Source: Amborella trichopoda
Taxonomy: Eukaryota; Streptophyta; Magnoliopsida; Amborellales; Amborellaceae
Assembly (NCBI RefSeq): GCF_000471905.2
Contig: NW_006499436.1
Coordinates: forward strand, 234,117-298,116
Length of the DNA stretch: 64,000 nt
Reading direction: 5' to 3'
Part shown: positions 11,987-23,691 of the stretch, piece after piece
Layout of the letters: each line of letters starts with the position of its first letter
How positions within the stretch are numbered: the stretch's first letter is position 1
The notes under the pieces: generated by a model
The model's input: only the letters and a program-made list of their open reading frames with translations
Databases searched by the model: none
What the model was told of the DNA's origin: nothing
Made by a program: the position numbers and the translations under genes

Positions 11987-12335
11987 TGAAATCTGATACA
12001 AGGAGATCACAATTACTTACAAACCATTTACCTTTGATACAAGATCACCATTTACCTTTGATATCTGATACAAGGATATCACCATTTACCTGTGAAATCC
12101 GATACAAGGAGATCACCATTTACCTTTGATACAAGGAGATCACAATTACTTACAAACCATTTATGTGAAATCTGATAGCTTCGGTGTGTCACAAAATTCA
12201 AGAAAATTTATTTTAAAATTTGTGTTTGGTTAAAGGAATAAATGCAGCCATCTACTTTCACATCCAATAGTCAAGATTAATTGTGACCACCTTATACCAA
12301 AGATAAATTATCTCATTGTAAATTTTTGTACATCT
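11987..12335. mobile_element. M4-family MITE, copy f, with internally amplified end
   Basis: The right half carries the M4 end (GTGACCACCTTATACCAAAG..CTCATTGTA). The left end is abnormal: 11995-12180 holds about five imperfect copies of a module around 'gatacaaggagatcacaattacttacaaaccatttacc', which is itself the M4 terminal sequence. This looks like local tandem amplification of a transposon end. Confidence 0.55.
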
Positions 12336-12878
12336 AAAAAAAAGTAAAAATATAAATTTTGAATAAATCAATTTGTAACTAGGGTTAGAAATAATCCAAA
12401 TAGAAGGGATAATGTAAAACTAAATATTCATGGCCAAAACACATTCGAATCTTTGAATTTTTTTAATATCCCCAAATCAGACCACTCAACTTGGCAATAC
12501 TCATATTCGCCAGGATCGCAAGTTTGAGTAACTTGGGCAAGTCCGAGTTGGCTTGCCCTAGTTTTTGCATATCACTATCCCTATCATCATCCATCAATTG
12601 ATTGGGCAGTCATAGCATAAATGACCATATATAATTCTATGATGGGAAAACAAAATAAAGCCTCACCTCAAATCATTGTCCGGAAAATACTTTTGATGAT
12701 GAAAATATCTACGATGGCTCTGAAATAAATTTCCAACACTGATATTACAATTTAAAACTCAAAAATGTACAAAATCTTGCGGATCAATGAACACTTATTT
12801 TTATGATAAAATTGATGGTCTAGATAATTTATCAAAATATACACTATTTTTAGAACTTGAAATCCTTTTCTTTTTTTT
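12336..12878. other. Intergenic, nothing recognised
   Basis: AT-rich; fragments resembling M1 interior (for example around 12760-12840) but no ends. Confidence 0.35.
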
Positions 12879-13274
12879 GGGTGCAATTTTATAGAGCCAG
12901 GAGTCTAAACAATCAAATTAGAGGCCACCTTCAAATAGTGTTGAGAAATATGATTTCAGTACTGGAATGTTTTGTGATAGCCTTAAATTATATTTTCATC
13001 TTTAGTTATAAAATTTAAAGCTTCAAAAAATAATGTAGATCAAATAGATATATGAAAACTTGAAAATCTTGAAAATTGATGGTTCAAAAATGCATTACAA
13101 AGATACTCTATTTCCAAAACTTAAAATCCATTTTTTCCTCATGTCCATGCATATTGATGTCGAGATAATCAATTCGATGATATTTGGGCACCAAAACAGC
13201 CTCTTCTAGTGAAAATTTTGAGGTGGGCTCTAATTTCATTGTTTAGAGCGTAGGCTATATATAAACTCTTCTCT
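12879..13274. mobile_element. M1-family MITE, copy b
   Basis: Left end GGGTGCAATTTTATAGAGCC followed by TCTAAACAATCAAATTAGAG; right end CTCTAATTTCATTGTTTAGAG..ATATATAAACTC. It is about 395 bp and closely similar to 11172-11553 throughout (CAAATAGTGTTGAGAAATAT, GATGTCGAGATAATCAATT). The pyrimidine-rich flanks make the target duplication uncertain. Confidence 0.7.
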
Positions 13275-13895
13275 TCTTTTTTTCAACCAAAATATTCAAA
13301 TCAAGATATTATCGTTGTAAAAGTTTTTCAATGACTTGACATTTTGGATGAATCATGATGAGAGGAATTATATTTTGATAAGGATGCATTCCTATCAAAC
13401 CATTTTGCTTCTATAATCACATAGATCATATTATGATTTTCGTACACAGTAAGAAAAACACAACCGGGCAGAGAGGTAAGTAGGAAGGAGTAGCACCATA
13501 AGAAAGAAGAATAGGACTGCAGTCAATAGCATTACGAGAGAGATTGACTTGGAGATATTGAAAAGATGCTTAGAAAATAAATAAATAAAATGGAGTACGA
13601 ATCTCAAGGGAAAAATATTTTAGTTAATATAATAATAATACAAAAGTAAAAAGGAGGCTGCTGTCCCCAATTCGTTTGCATATTCGAGTGGAGGCATGAG
13701 GAGGACTAGGAATGATCGATTAAATTTATGTTTAATTTTTGTTTTAACTATAGTACAATAATAATGTGTTACACTGATGTAATATTATATTTAGATCCTT
13801 CATTTAAAATTGAAACTTAAACCTCTCACATGATCCCTCCTGTTCTTTTCAATAATTTATTCACTAGGCTATTTAATTTATTTATTTTAGAAAAA
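13275..13895. other. Intergenic, nothing recognised
   Basis: No credible ORF or repeat ends. Confidence 0.35.
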
Positions 13896-14235
13896 TATTT
13901 TGATAGAGCTACAGCTTTAACAAAATAAGTAGAGTTGCGCTTCAAAACTTGTCAAAAATTGCAGTTCTAGTATTGGAAAGCTTTCAAATCAATCATTTTG
14001 GCCTTGAACATTATGGCTGTAAAAAAAATTAGGATTTTGAACCTTAAAAATAGTGTATATTGTAGCACATTATCTATATCGTTCATTTTTCCTTAAAAAT
14101 AAGTATTTGCGGATGCACAAGATCTATGTTTTTAGAGCCCATGGAAATTTCTAATGCCCAACATATTTTCTGGATGAGGATTCAAGGCGAGGCTTTACTA
14201 TGCTTTCATAAAAAATGGCGACCTAACTTATAGAG
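13896..14235. mobile_element. M3-family MITE, copy a (degraded)
   Basis: Starts near 'ttttgatagagctacagcttt' and ends in 'aaggcgaggctttactatgctttcat'. It shares the interior words 'attggaaagctttcaaatcaatcattttggcc' and 'aggattttgaaccttaaaaatagtgta' with copies near 15.7, 16.2 and 22.7 kb. The ends are worn and no target duplication was found. Confidence 0.5.
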
Positions 14236-15690
14236 AGAGACCAATTGCAAAGATAATGTTAGGAAAGAGACGAATGTTGAAATAATGTCATGAGAGAATG
14301 CTCCAAATATTCCATTCCTTATAGTCTAGAAAACATGAAGCCATTCTCTCGGTATAGTTTAGACCTAGGGAGGGAGAGTTTTTGTGCTTTAGTACAAGAT
14401 TCTGACTTTTAAAATATTAAGCAGGTTGTCGTCGATATTCTCATTCGAGCTTTATATTAACTACGTAAGATCGGCTACACAAATCTTATTCCATCATTTT
14501 GTACTGAGGGAAAGAGGAAAGAGAATTACAATATAAAAGTCATGGAGAGAGTCATTTTGATTTCAATATTCGCCATAACAATACCAAATTCCGATAGAGC
14601 CATTGGTATTAAGTTACTGAGTGACCTTTACTCTAAGGGCACTTTAGGTTCATGTAAAAATATATGAAAAAAGTTCTTTAATGTGGTTTAACTATAAGGA
14701 ATACTTTTCTACCAATTAGTTGTCAATTTGTGAAACGATGAATGAAGATCAATTTATATAAAAATATTCACACACTTAACTACAAAAAAAAAAAAAATTC
14801 ACGTAAAATAATTATGCCGTAAACCCCTAACCTTAGTTTTAAGCCCTCTTATTAACTGCAACTAAATTTGTATTTATTAAATATTTTATTGGAGTCGGTC
14901 AAAGAGGAGCACGTGAGGGCAGGCAGGCAGGGCCCCTATGCTCCCACATGATGTGGGCCCAGCCCCCAAAGCCCAACCATGCTCATGGAGAAAGCCGATA
15001 CACATTACTACCAACCAATCAACTGTTTCCACATGTCCTGTCAAATGTTTGCCACGTGTACTATCTGACTAGATGCCACGTATAGGACCGTAATAATTAT
15101 TAGTTTATACCCTCGAGATAGAGATGTGGTAAATTTCTAGTCCTTTTTGCACTTTCTTTTTGTTTTTGTAAGGGCGAGCGAGGTGTTTTGGCCAAAGGTG
15201 TTATGTAAAAGTGGTAAGAATAAGATATTAATTATTGAAATCGAGGGCAAAAGTACGATGCTAGGTATTTGGGCCTTCTCTTTTGGGGAAAAATGAGAAG
15301 AGTTATTTAACTACTCGAACGCCTAGAACCAACAACAATGACCAAAATGCCTTCTACTTAATTAGGATTTTCAACCTATATGACAAGAGTGTTCCCTATA
15401 AATATGGATGTAGTGACAAAGGGTTTGATTGTGAGAAACTTCTTGAGGCTTAATTCTCATGGTGAGGTGAAGTCCATGGAATTTTTCACATTAAAAATAA
15501 ATAAAATAAAAAAAGAGAAGTCCCATGGAGGTTTTCAGCTGTCTTGTATTTTTTAGGCCTATGAAATTCTAGAGCAAATTAGTTTTCCAAATTATCAAGA
15601 AAACAATAAAAAGAAACAAGCAATAATTTAGGGAATGGTAAAAGAAAAAAATTAGTATTCTTAATAGCTTCGACTTTAATTATTTGTTAA
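14236..15690. other. Intergenic, G-box-like words only
   Basis: No gene. A GC-richer patch at 14890-15070 contains CACGTG-core words (GCACGTGAG near 14910, GCCACGTGTAC near 15051), which can act as bZIP/bHLH sites but have no associated gene here. Confidence 0.35.
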
Positions 15691-16150
15691 TGGAAAAGGT
15701 TAAAATAGCGCTAAGGATTTATGAGAAAAAGTAAAGCCCCAACTGAAATCTCACTAAAAATTGTAATTTCGGTATCAAAAAATCTTCAAGTCAATCATCT
15801 GGACATTGGCCATTATGGGTGTGAAGGAATTAGGATTTCAAACTCTAAAAATAGTATAAATTGTAATATATTATCTAGACCGCCCATAGCCATCTCTTTT
15901 ATGCATGTATTGGGCCACCCCAAACCAAGTGATTAAAGAAGATGTCGACGAAAAAGTTGTCAAATTGTTGGTATATCCACGAGATATGTTCCATTTTAGA
16001 GCTACAAGTTTCATTGTTGGTGGGGGAAATAGATGTCATAGATATTGTACGAGTTTCCCATGCTCAAAGTGTTTTCCCGATGAGCTTTTGTGGTGAGGCT
16101 TTGCTTTTTCCAATAAGGCCAAGGCCTTATAGAAACCACATCCTTTGTTA
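15691..16150. mobile_element. M3-family MITE, copy b
   Basis: Interior matches the other M3 copies (CTCTAAAAATAGTATAAATT, TTATCTAGACCG, 'catgctcaaagtgttttc'), and the right end is 'gtgaggctttgc...ccttatagaaacc'. The small frames in this region (15721-15936, 15905-16096) are chance frames of the repeat. Confidence 0.5.
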
Positions 16151-16194
16151 CTTCATATTTCATTTTCACTAACTTATAATTTTTTGTAAAGAAA

Positions 16195-16570
16195 AATAGT
16201 TTGATATGGCTGCAATCAAAAAAAGTAAAGCCTCACTTTATAACTCATCGAAAAACTACAATTCAAGTATTAGAAACATCAATAATCTTGGCTTAAACAT
16301 TATGGTTGTGAAAAGAAAAAAGGATTTGAAGCTCTAAAAATATGGTTGTTATAACAAATTATCTAGACCGTCTATTTCGCCCTAAAAATAAATGTTCATA
16401 GATCCACAAGATTAATACCATTTTTTTAGTTTCAAATTTTATTATCGATGTTGGAAATTGATTTCAGAGCTATCATGGAAATTTCTATTGCTTAAAGTAC
16501 TTTTTGGATGAAGATTTGAGGCGATGTTTTCATAAAGCCTAAGCCTTATAAAAACCTCATCCTTTTGTAA
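16195..16570. mobile_element. M3-family MITE, copy c
   Basis: Left end 'gtttgatatggctgcaatcaaa...agtaaagcctcac'; right end 'gaggcgatgttttcataaagcctaagccttat'. The interior is closely parallel to copy b, which lies directly beside it in the same orientation, so the two form a near-tandem pair. Confidence 0.55.
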
Positions 16571-16634
16571 CGCTAACTTATACTTCTCTCACACAATTAC
16601 ACCTTAATCATAAGTAAATGAGCAAACCTTGGGA

Positions 16635-16742
16635 CACTATCTTAGGAGTGAAGAAAGTGTGGATTTATGGGACTTGAACCACACAAGATAGTATCTTAGG
16701 AGTGAAGAAAGTGTGGATTTATGGGACTTGTAACCACAGAAG
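16635..16742. repeat. 54-bp tandem repeat, two copies
   Basis: 'tatcttaggagtgaagaaag' through 'gggacttg..aaccaca' occurs twice with a period of 54 bp and very few differences. Confidence 0.85.
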
Positions 16743-16743
16743 A

Positions 16744-16857
16744 TAGTACTTTCATCTCGAAATGAATACTCTTACGAAATTTAGTACTTTCATCTCAAAA
16801 TGAATAATCTTCTGAAAATTAGTACTTTCATCTCAAAATGAATAATCTTATGAAATT
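16744..16857. repeat. 38-bp tandem repeat, three copies
   Basis: Unit beginning 'tagtactttcatctcaaaat', starting at 16744, 16782 and 16820, period 38 bp. It abuts the 54-bp repeat. Confidence 0.85.
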
Positions 16858-16869
16858 CCAAATTTCACC

Positions 16870-17580
16870 GAGACCAAAAAAACTGAGTTGAGTTAAAATT
16901 TCAGCCTTTGAACTCTTTTCCACAATAGTCAAAAGACCCCAATTGGATCACATAAATTAAAGGTCACAATTGTACCAAAGGGTATATATTGGAATTCACA
17001 AAAGCCATGGGCTTAAATTCTTAATACCCATCATCAAAAACATGGGCGTTTTCAAATTCGTGTCCTCTAAATATAGCTGGCGTCACGTGAAGCCCATCTT
17101 CGTATAATATTCCTTGGCCCATGCTTGGGACCCATGCCTCTAAATTTAGGGTACTAACCCCTAAACTTGGCGGCCTTCTATGGAAGAAGGGGCCAACCTA
17201 TGGGCCACATTTCACACAAAGAGCCCCACTTTGCCATTTGGCCAATGGCCTTTTCATCCTTTCTCTTGGAGAGATCTTGAAATGTGAACACCACTAGTGA
17301 GAGTGTCAGATAAATTTGGCAGCCTCTGAATTTAGCAGAGCCAAAAAACCTCACTAAATCTAGTGAAGAGGCAAATGGGGGTGCCTCAAAAGGAGCATCA
17401 CCTGTCATGGTTAACTCTTGAAGTTGGTGTCCCATAATCGATCCTTTTTTTATGGGGGTGCAGCCAAAATTTAGAGGCTTGGACAAATATAACTTCTTAT
17501 TTGTCCTCATGTGTTCATCTATTGTTTGGTAAATTCAATTTACTCAGTTTGGAGGCACATTGGGAAAATGTTTTTACTTG
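16870..17580. other. Intergenic, nothing recognised
   Basis: Contains a 110-codon minus-strand frame (17178-17510) with no recognisable domain and no intron signals linking it to anything; not called. Confidence 0.3.
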
Positions 17581-17587
17581 AAAAAAT

Positions 17588-17830
17588 GATAGTGGGTAGG
17601 GGTGGCGATGGGCCCGGTCGGCCCAATCCTAAAAAACTAGGGCCTACAACACATAATGTAGCCCACAGGTTGTCCCAAGCTCGGGCCACTAGGCAAGGTC
17701 CAACCCAGATCGGCCCGACCCGACCCCACCCTAATAGGACCAAGGGCCTCTTTGATGCGGTCCTAGCCAGTACTCCAGGGGAAGAGAACTGGGCTAGGGG
17801 CCCGGGCTTGCTTGGCCCATTGCTAGCCCT
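17588..17830. repeat. GGCCC-rich repeat, possible hAT-like end
   Basis: Starts TAGGGGTGGCGATGGGCCCG and continues as alternating GGCCC/CCGACC words. A terminus of the form TAGGGGTGGCAA followed by (C)GGGTCGGGC words is common in plant non-autonomous hAT elements; that family knowledge suggests this origin. No partner end is identified. The 123-codon frame across it is compositional. Confidence 0.35.
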
Positions 17831-17932
17831 AACAATGGGGTGGTCTTATTTGCATATGGTAACTTTGAAACATAAAGCTTAGCCTATGTATGTTTCAAAA
17901 ATGCTTAGCCTATGTGCTAACCATATATTAAA

Positions 17933-18163
17933 GGGACTGTATACTATGATACCATTCATTTTTGGTATAAGGAGGTCATAATCATTTTCAGTCATTGGAT
18001 GTAAAATCCGATGGATGAAAGTGTATCGTAATATACAAGAAATTGTATTTTGGACTTCGTGCCTAATTCAATGATATATCCTCAATCACCCGATTTAAAA
18101 TCTAATTGTTAATAATGATTGTGACCTCCTTGTATCAAAAGTAAAGATGGTATATACATTTCC
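17933..18163. mobile_element. M4-family MITE, copy a
   Basis: Left end 'gggactgtatactatgatac' then 'ggtataaggaggtcataatc'; right end 'tgattgtgacctccttgtat..agatggtatatac'. These are inverted repeats of each other. Same layout as 38440-38673. Confidence 0.65.
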
Positions 18164-18241
18164 TATATTTAGTTGTAGCAGTTAGGGATTCTCAACAAAA
18201 ATCTACCAATCATATCTAATGGACAGACAAGATGTTACTAT

Positions 18242-18660
18242 TGATAATTGTCTTCAATCCCAAATATTAAGGGATTGTTTTCCCTATTTTATAAGATTAC
18301 TTTCCTATTTAATTGAGTAGTGCCTATTATTTAACATTTATGGGTAAGTCCATTAGATCAGGATAGACATATGGGTCTATAAGTAAATAAGAATAAAGTT
18401 AAGTTCCCCAATAGCAAGGACGTGATGCTCATACTTTTTCCTAACTTTTAGAAGCTTAACTTTATCCTTTTCTACTTGTAACCTCATATGTCTATCCAAA
18501 CTTATATGGACTTACCCAAAAGTATTAAATAATAGGCATTACCCAATTAAATAGGAAACTTAAAAGATAAAAACATTAATACCATAAAATATGAAAAAAC
18601 ATTAATCCCATAAAATATGAAAAACAATCCCTTAATATTTGGAATTAAAAACAATTATCA
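18242..18660. repeat. Inverted pair of Copia LTR 5' segments
   Basis: Left arm 18242-18403 and right arm 18455-18660 are reverse complements over most of their length; both begin TGATAATTGT and share CCAAATATTAAGGGATTG, TTTCCTATTTAATTG and GGATAGACATATG. The right arm, read on the minus strand, starts just after a purine tract (AAAGGTAGAGATTTCT) that ends the Copia RNase H fragment to its right, so it is that element's 3' LTR start. The left arm is therefore a second LTR piece in opposite orientation. Right-arm-specific insertions (a repeated 'ccataaaatatgaaaaa') show divergence. Confidence 0.65.
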
Positions 18661-18674
18661 AGAAATCTCTACCT

Positions 18675-19665
18675 TTGCTTGAATTCTAAAAGAGATTATC
18701 ATCGATCGTCTTCTCCACACATGCCTCTACTTGTGTTTACCTTAACAACACATTAATTAAGTCCAACCATAGCTTGAATGTGACGGAACAGGCTTTGTCA
18801 GCATAGCTGCAACATTTCTGTTAATCTTGCGTAACAAGATATCACTTTCAACTATTATCTTCTAGATAAAATAGTACTTGACATCAATATGCTTCATCAT
18901 TGCATTATATACCTGGTTTATTGGTCAAATGTATTACACTCTGACTATCAGAATAAATAATAGTCTCATCTTGTCGTAAGCACAAATCACTTACAATCCC
19001 TCTAAAGTCATTTGGCTTCTTTCACTGCCTCATTAACTGCAATTTATTTTGTTTCAATTGTAAACAAGTCAACCATGATTTGTAGAATCGACCTCCAACT
19101 AATTTGAGTTCCTGTTAGTGGAAATACATAACATGTAGTCCTACAATCTAAATCACAATCAACATAACCAATAACCTTATCACCAAACTTGTTATCTCTA
19201 TCAAACACCAGACCGACATCTAATGTACCCTTTAGGTAACGTAAAATCTATTTTACCACATGTCAATGCTTTGTTTCTAGATTAGCCATATACTTGTCAA
19301 TAACAATGATAGCATGAGAAATATTTGCACTCACATGAGACTTTCAACTACATTCGCATAGAAAACACGCAAAATATATTCCTTTTCAACATCTAAACTT
19401 GGAGATACTACTGCCGACAACCTGAAATGTGTAACAAAAGGAGTACCCATGGGCTTTGAATTTTCTATCCTGAATCTAACGATGACTTTCTCAATGTACT
19501 CATTTTGAGATAGCCACAATTTACCCAACTTTCAATCTCTCCATATTTCCATGCCCAAAATTTTTTTTATTGAATCTAAATATTTCATCTCAAGTTCTCT
19601 GGCAAGCTGGGTCTTTATTTGATTTAGGAGAAAACATCGATCGTTTTCGCCCATAAATATAACCA
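18675..19665 (-). pseudogene. Copia reverse transcriptase / RNase H fragment
   Basis: On the minus strand the frame pieces read as the C-terminal RT and RNase H of a Ty1/copia polyprotein: LARELEMKYLDSIKKILGME (near 19600-19550), GKLWLSQNEYIEKVIVRF (about 19525-19472), SKPMGTPFVTHFRLSA, an ILRYLKGTLDVGLV segment near 19240-19200, RNase H remnants, and a terminal M-L-T-K-P-V-P segment near 18795. Several stops and frameshifts interrupt it. It ends next to the LTR start at 18660. Nothing upstream (integrase, gag) is present before the frame dissolves near 19665. Confidence 0.8.
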
Positions 19666-20155
19666 CATCTGTAACGAACCACGTAAATTCTGGTGTCTTT
19701 TTTTTGTTATTTATTTTTTGCTTTATTTTTCTTCTTTGTTGCTAGTTTTTTGTTTTTTCTCGTATTTTATTTATCAAAAAATTAACTTGTCGAGTTTAGA
19801 GCTTCTGCGCACAATAGTTACATGCATACAATGTGCGCATGCATGTAAGATAGGGTCCCAAGCTAGGGATTTCACAATCTAAAAGATGGTCGAATGCCAC
19901 CTATTGCTTAGAAGTGATATTTCTATGGAAATGGATGGTCTAGATGAGCCAGCTACTTCATACCCACATAGGTTTGGCTCGGGCCTACACCAACTTCCTC
20001 TATGTGTGGTTAAGCTCTACACCAACTTGGTAAGAAATAGACCACCTTGTTTTATTTTATTTATTTATTGTTTTGAATCTTTTACTTTATTTTTTCCTTG
20101 AGGACCTCTACTTGGACGTACTCATTATCACCCCAATATTTACAGTTCAATAAAA

Positions 20156-20838
20156 NNNNNNNNNNNNNNNNNNNNNNNNNNNNNNNNNNNNNNNNNNNNN
20201 NNNNNNNNNNNNNNNNNNNNNNNNNNNNNNNNNNNNNNNNNNNNNNNNNNNNNNNNNNNNNNNNNNNNNNNNNNNNNNNNNNNNNNNNNNNNNNNNNNNN
20301 NNNNNNNNNNNNNNNNNNNNNNNNNNNNNNNNNNNNNNNNNNNNNNNNNNNNNNNNNNNNNNNNNNNNNNNNNNNNNNNNNNNNNNNNNNNNNNNNNNNN
20401 NNNNNNNNNNNNNNNNNNNNNNNNNNNNNNNNNNNNNNNNNNNNNNNNNNNNNNNNNNNNNNNNNNNNNNNNNNNNNNNNNNNNNNNNNNNNNNNNNNNN
20501 NNNNNNNNNNNNNNNNNNNNNNNNNNNNNNNNNNNNNNNNNNNNNNNNNNNNNNNNNNNNNNNNNNNNNNNNNNNNNNNNNNNNNNNNNNNNNNNNNNNN
20601 NNNNNNNNNNNNNNNNNNNNNNNNNNNNNNNNNNNNNNNNNNNNNNNNNNNNNNNNNNNNNNNNNNNNNNNNNNNNNNNNNNNNNNNNNNNNNNNNNNNN
20701 NNNNNNNNNNNNNNNNNNNNNNNNNNNNNNNNNNNNNNNNNNNNNNNNNNNNNNNNNNNNNNNNNNNNNNNNNNNNNNNNNNNNNNNNNNNNNNNNNNNN
20801 NNNNNNNNNNNNNNNNNNNNNNNNNNNNNNNNNNNNNN
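20156..20838. other. Assembly gap (683 N)
   Basis: Run of N. The M4 MITE at its right edge is cut by it; repeat content probably caused the gap. Confidence 0.99.
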
Positions 20839-21052
20839 CATGGAGGTTACAATCATTCCCACTCATTTTGATGTCATATTGGATGGCCTGGGGTGAGTCA
20901 TAGAATCTGAGAATTTTTTTATTTTTTGAAACTTTGTGTCTATTCAATGACACTCTTACAACCACCAATTTTGAAATTTAAAGGATAATAATGATTGTGA
21001 CTTCTATGTACAAAAGATAAATAGTCTCTTTGTAGACAATCCCTTATAAACT
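20839..21052. mobile_element. M4-family MITE, copy b, cut by the gap
   Basis: Begins inside the M4 left arm ('catggaggttacaatcattc') and ends 'atgattgtgacttctatgta..gataaatagtctctttgtagac'. The missing outer left end presumably lies in the N gap. Confidence 0.6.
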
Positions 21053-21605
21053 TGTATATAGTTTTACATATAAATATATCTTCTTGAAGAGTTGTTTTTA
21101 CTTTATTCAAATTAATTTACTTAAAATCACATCTTTTCCCAAAAATAGCAAAAAATAGTTGGAAGTTGACAAAAAAAATCAGCAACTAAAAAATTGGATA
21201 TACAATACAAGTAATACCGAATAGCTAACAAATTAATATTATGCAAAGTATATTGATTTTGGATAAGTTAGTCTTTTTTAAATAAATTAATTGTCATAAA
21301 TGGGATCTAAATTTTTGGCATTTATGAGAACAATTTACGGATAAATCCTTCCACAAGTTGGATATTTTAAAAAAATCCAATAAATTTTATGTTTTACACT
21401 CAAATCCCACTTTTTGTAGTATTTTTTTTTTTAATTTTCCTAAACTACACCATAATCCCTTAAGACTTCCTCACTGGTAAGTCGTCGTAAAATGGAAAAG
21501 AGTTTACCATGAAATCCTTAAAGATTTTTCTTTATGCCGTTTGAAAAAAAAACAAAAAAAAAATCTACTATGAAAATAATATGAGAAATTAGAGTTCTAT
21601 ATAAA

Positions 21606-21682
21606 ATTTTCCTTAAAACTACTTGAAAAAATAGGTAGGGTATGTCTACCCATTGAGTTACTGGAAAGAAAAAAAAAAAAAG
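21606..21682 (+). repeat. SINE-like 3' end with A tail (truncated)
   Basis: 'ttgaaaaaataggtagggta' then 'tgtctacccattgagttac' and an A-rich tail at 21667-21682. This is the 3' end shared with the two longer units at 40.5-40.9 kb; the 5' part is missing. Confidence 0.45.
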
Positions 21683-21999
21683 TAATTGTAATTTCTTTCA
21701 TTTATTTTTTTGGTTATCATTGAAAACAGGTAGGACATCTTCCAGCTGACTTAAGCAAGAATGAAAATGACAGCTTGTATTCAAAAAGAACAAAAGGGTC
21801 ATTAAATTTTCAACAATGGAAATATGTTCATTTATGTTCGAGGATAGTCTTTATGTGCATTTTGCCCTTCTCTTAAATTACACGCGATTCCAATAATAAT
21901 GCGCCTTTCAAGTGTGAAGCACAAAATTTTGTACTTCTGACCTTTTGAAGAATTAAAGAATAAAATTAAGACGATAATTTTAGAATGTACTTTACTTTT

Positions 22000-22118
22000 T
22001 TTTCTTTTTTTTATTTAAATAATTCAATCGGGAAGATAGGCCCCTACCCGTTTGATCAATTTTTTTTTATTTAGATAATTCAGTAAGGAAGACAGACCCC
22101 TACCCATTTAATCAGATT
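22000..22118 (-). repeat. Two SINE-like 3' ends, inverted, in tandem
   Basis: Reverse complements of 22019-22060 and 22075-22118 both contain the block 'gggtaggggcctatcttccc' / 'gggtaggggtctgtcttcc' and then 'TGAATTA' and an A-rich tail (T-rich on the plus strand). They match the 3' ends of the 40.5-kb units. Only about 45 bp of each body remains. Confidence 0.45.
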
Positions 22119-22690
22119 CAATCACACATTTTTTATATATATTAACAATGGGAATAGAGGGTAATAGGTTATGTTGAGACATTTACCCCTTAACCACTAA
22201 TGCCCCGATCCTGTACATGAGCAATTTGAACCTTTTCGAGACATAGTATTCATGGTAGGAAAATGTTTTTGGCAAATCCACTTATTTAGTTCTAGGACTC
22301 AAAATACATCTCATGTAACTTCCATCCATTTCCCCCTCAAATCCATGAATTTAGAGCATATCTGGGGAATTTTAATTGATCTACAACAAAAAAGGTAAAA
22401 GATGGACTATTTTTAAAGGTCAACTTTTTTTTGTTAGGTACATGATGGTAGTTGACAAGGCAATGGACCCATGGAATTTTGAATCCAAATTCCCTGTCCA
22501 CCATAAATCTTGGGTACGGGGAAGATAGGGTCACTACAATAGGTATAGCCCAAAAAGTACCTAAATCCTTCCCTCAATTATATATTCATATTCTTTCCTT
22601 TCTAAAATATAGAACTCTTGAGTGCTTTAAGCCTCATACAAAAACTATAATTTTGTTGAGGAAAAATCATCCAAAAAATAAAGCACAAAA
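22119..22690. other. Intergenic, nothing recognised
   Basis: No domain or repeat end seen; the two small opposed frames (22337-22534 minus, 22452-22700 plus) overlap each other and resemble nothing. Confidence 0.3.
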
Positions 22691-23092
22691 ATATATATGA
22701 TGGCTATAAAATCAATTTCTACAATTGATTATGAAATTTATAGCTCAAAAAATGATACAGATATACACATACATGAATACTTATTAATTTGTAGCTTAAA
22801 AAATGGTACAAATTTTACACATTAATACTTATTAATTTGTTGCTCCAAAAATAATACAGATTTTACACATACATGAATACTTATTTTTAGAATGAAATAG
22901 ACAATATAGATACTGTATTACAATATACATCATTTTTAGGACTTGAAAATCCTAATTTTTTTCACAACCATGATGTTCAAAGCCGGGATGATCAATCTAA
23001 AGGTTTTTTAGTCACCAAAACTTCAATTTTAGTTTTGAGGTGAGGCTTTATTTATTTTGATAGCATTGCAGCCGTATCAAAACATTTTCCTT
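22691..23092. mobile_element. M3-family MITE, copy d (inverted)
   Basis: Right end 'gtgaggctttatttattttg' then 'atagcattgcagccgtatca' is the reverse complement of the M3c left end. The interior 'aggacttgaaaatcctaatt' and 'gccgggatgatcaatc' match the inverted family. A three-fold imperfect repeat ('aaaatgatacagat..cacatacatgaatacttattaattt') enlarges its left half. Confidence 0.5.
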
Positions 23093-23332
23093 TTTTTTAA
23101 ATAAATGGGAGATAAAAATGAAAAAGAAGGGGCAAAATCAGCCCTTTGCCCTCCGCTATTATATATATATATACTTAACTCAAAAGTACACTCATGTGCC
23201 TTATGCACAAAAATCTACATTTCCTTCGTAGGCTTATACGTTCATATACGATCCATATACGGTTCCATACACTGCAACTTTTCTCCATACTAGAGTTTCC
23301 TAGCTCTGCAACTTTCTCCCCTTTTTCTCCCA

Positions 23333-23691
23333 TTACATAATGGAGCAAGCATTAGGGTTTTCATCGCTGAATATCTGGGGAGCATGTACATATTCGATCG
23401 TATATTGCGGGTAAAATACCTCGTTTTTCTTGATTTCAGCTACAGTTTCTTCTTCCACTACTTTCTCTTCCTTTTTCTCCTCTTTCTTTTCTGGTTCTTT
23501 CTTCTCTGGTTCTTCCTTTTTCTGATCTTTCTCTGTGTTTTCTTCTTTCTTTGCGGGAGCTGGATCTTGCTTGACAATGACCGCATGTTTACCGGTGCGT
23601 TTGTACACGTATTCCACGAGTTTCGGAGGGTCGAATACTCCTTTTACTATAACTTGTTGGCTCTTGAGGTCTGGATCGGCCAATTCTATCC
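23333..23691 (-). CDS. HIPP: HIPP exon 5 (end of HMA2, linker, CaaX)
   Basis: Encodes residues 184-302: GIELADPDLKSQQVIVKGVF, YVYKRTGKHAVIV, a Lys/Glu-rich linker, YPQYTIEYVHAPQIF and the CSIM CaaX box, with stop TAA at 23333-23335. Confidence 0.92.

Noticed and set aside
17511..17882. 123-codon frame with many Gly/Pro codons
   Set aside because: It follows a GGCCC-rich repeat; codon content is compositional and no domain is seen.
20098..20968. Long open frames of 240-273 codons on both strands
   Set aside because: They exist only because the 683-N gap contains no stop codons.
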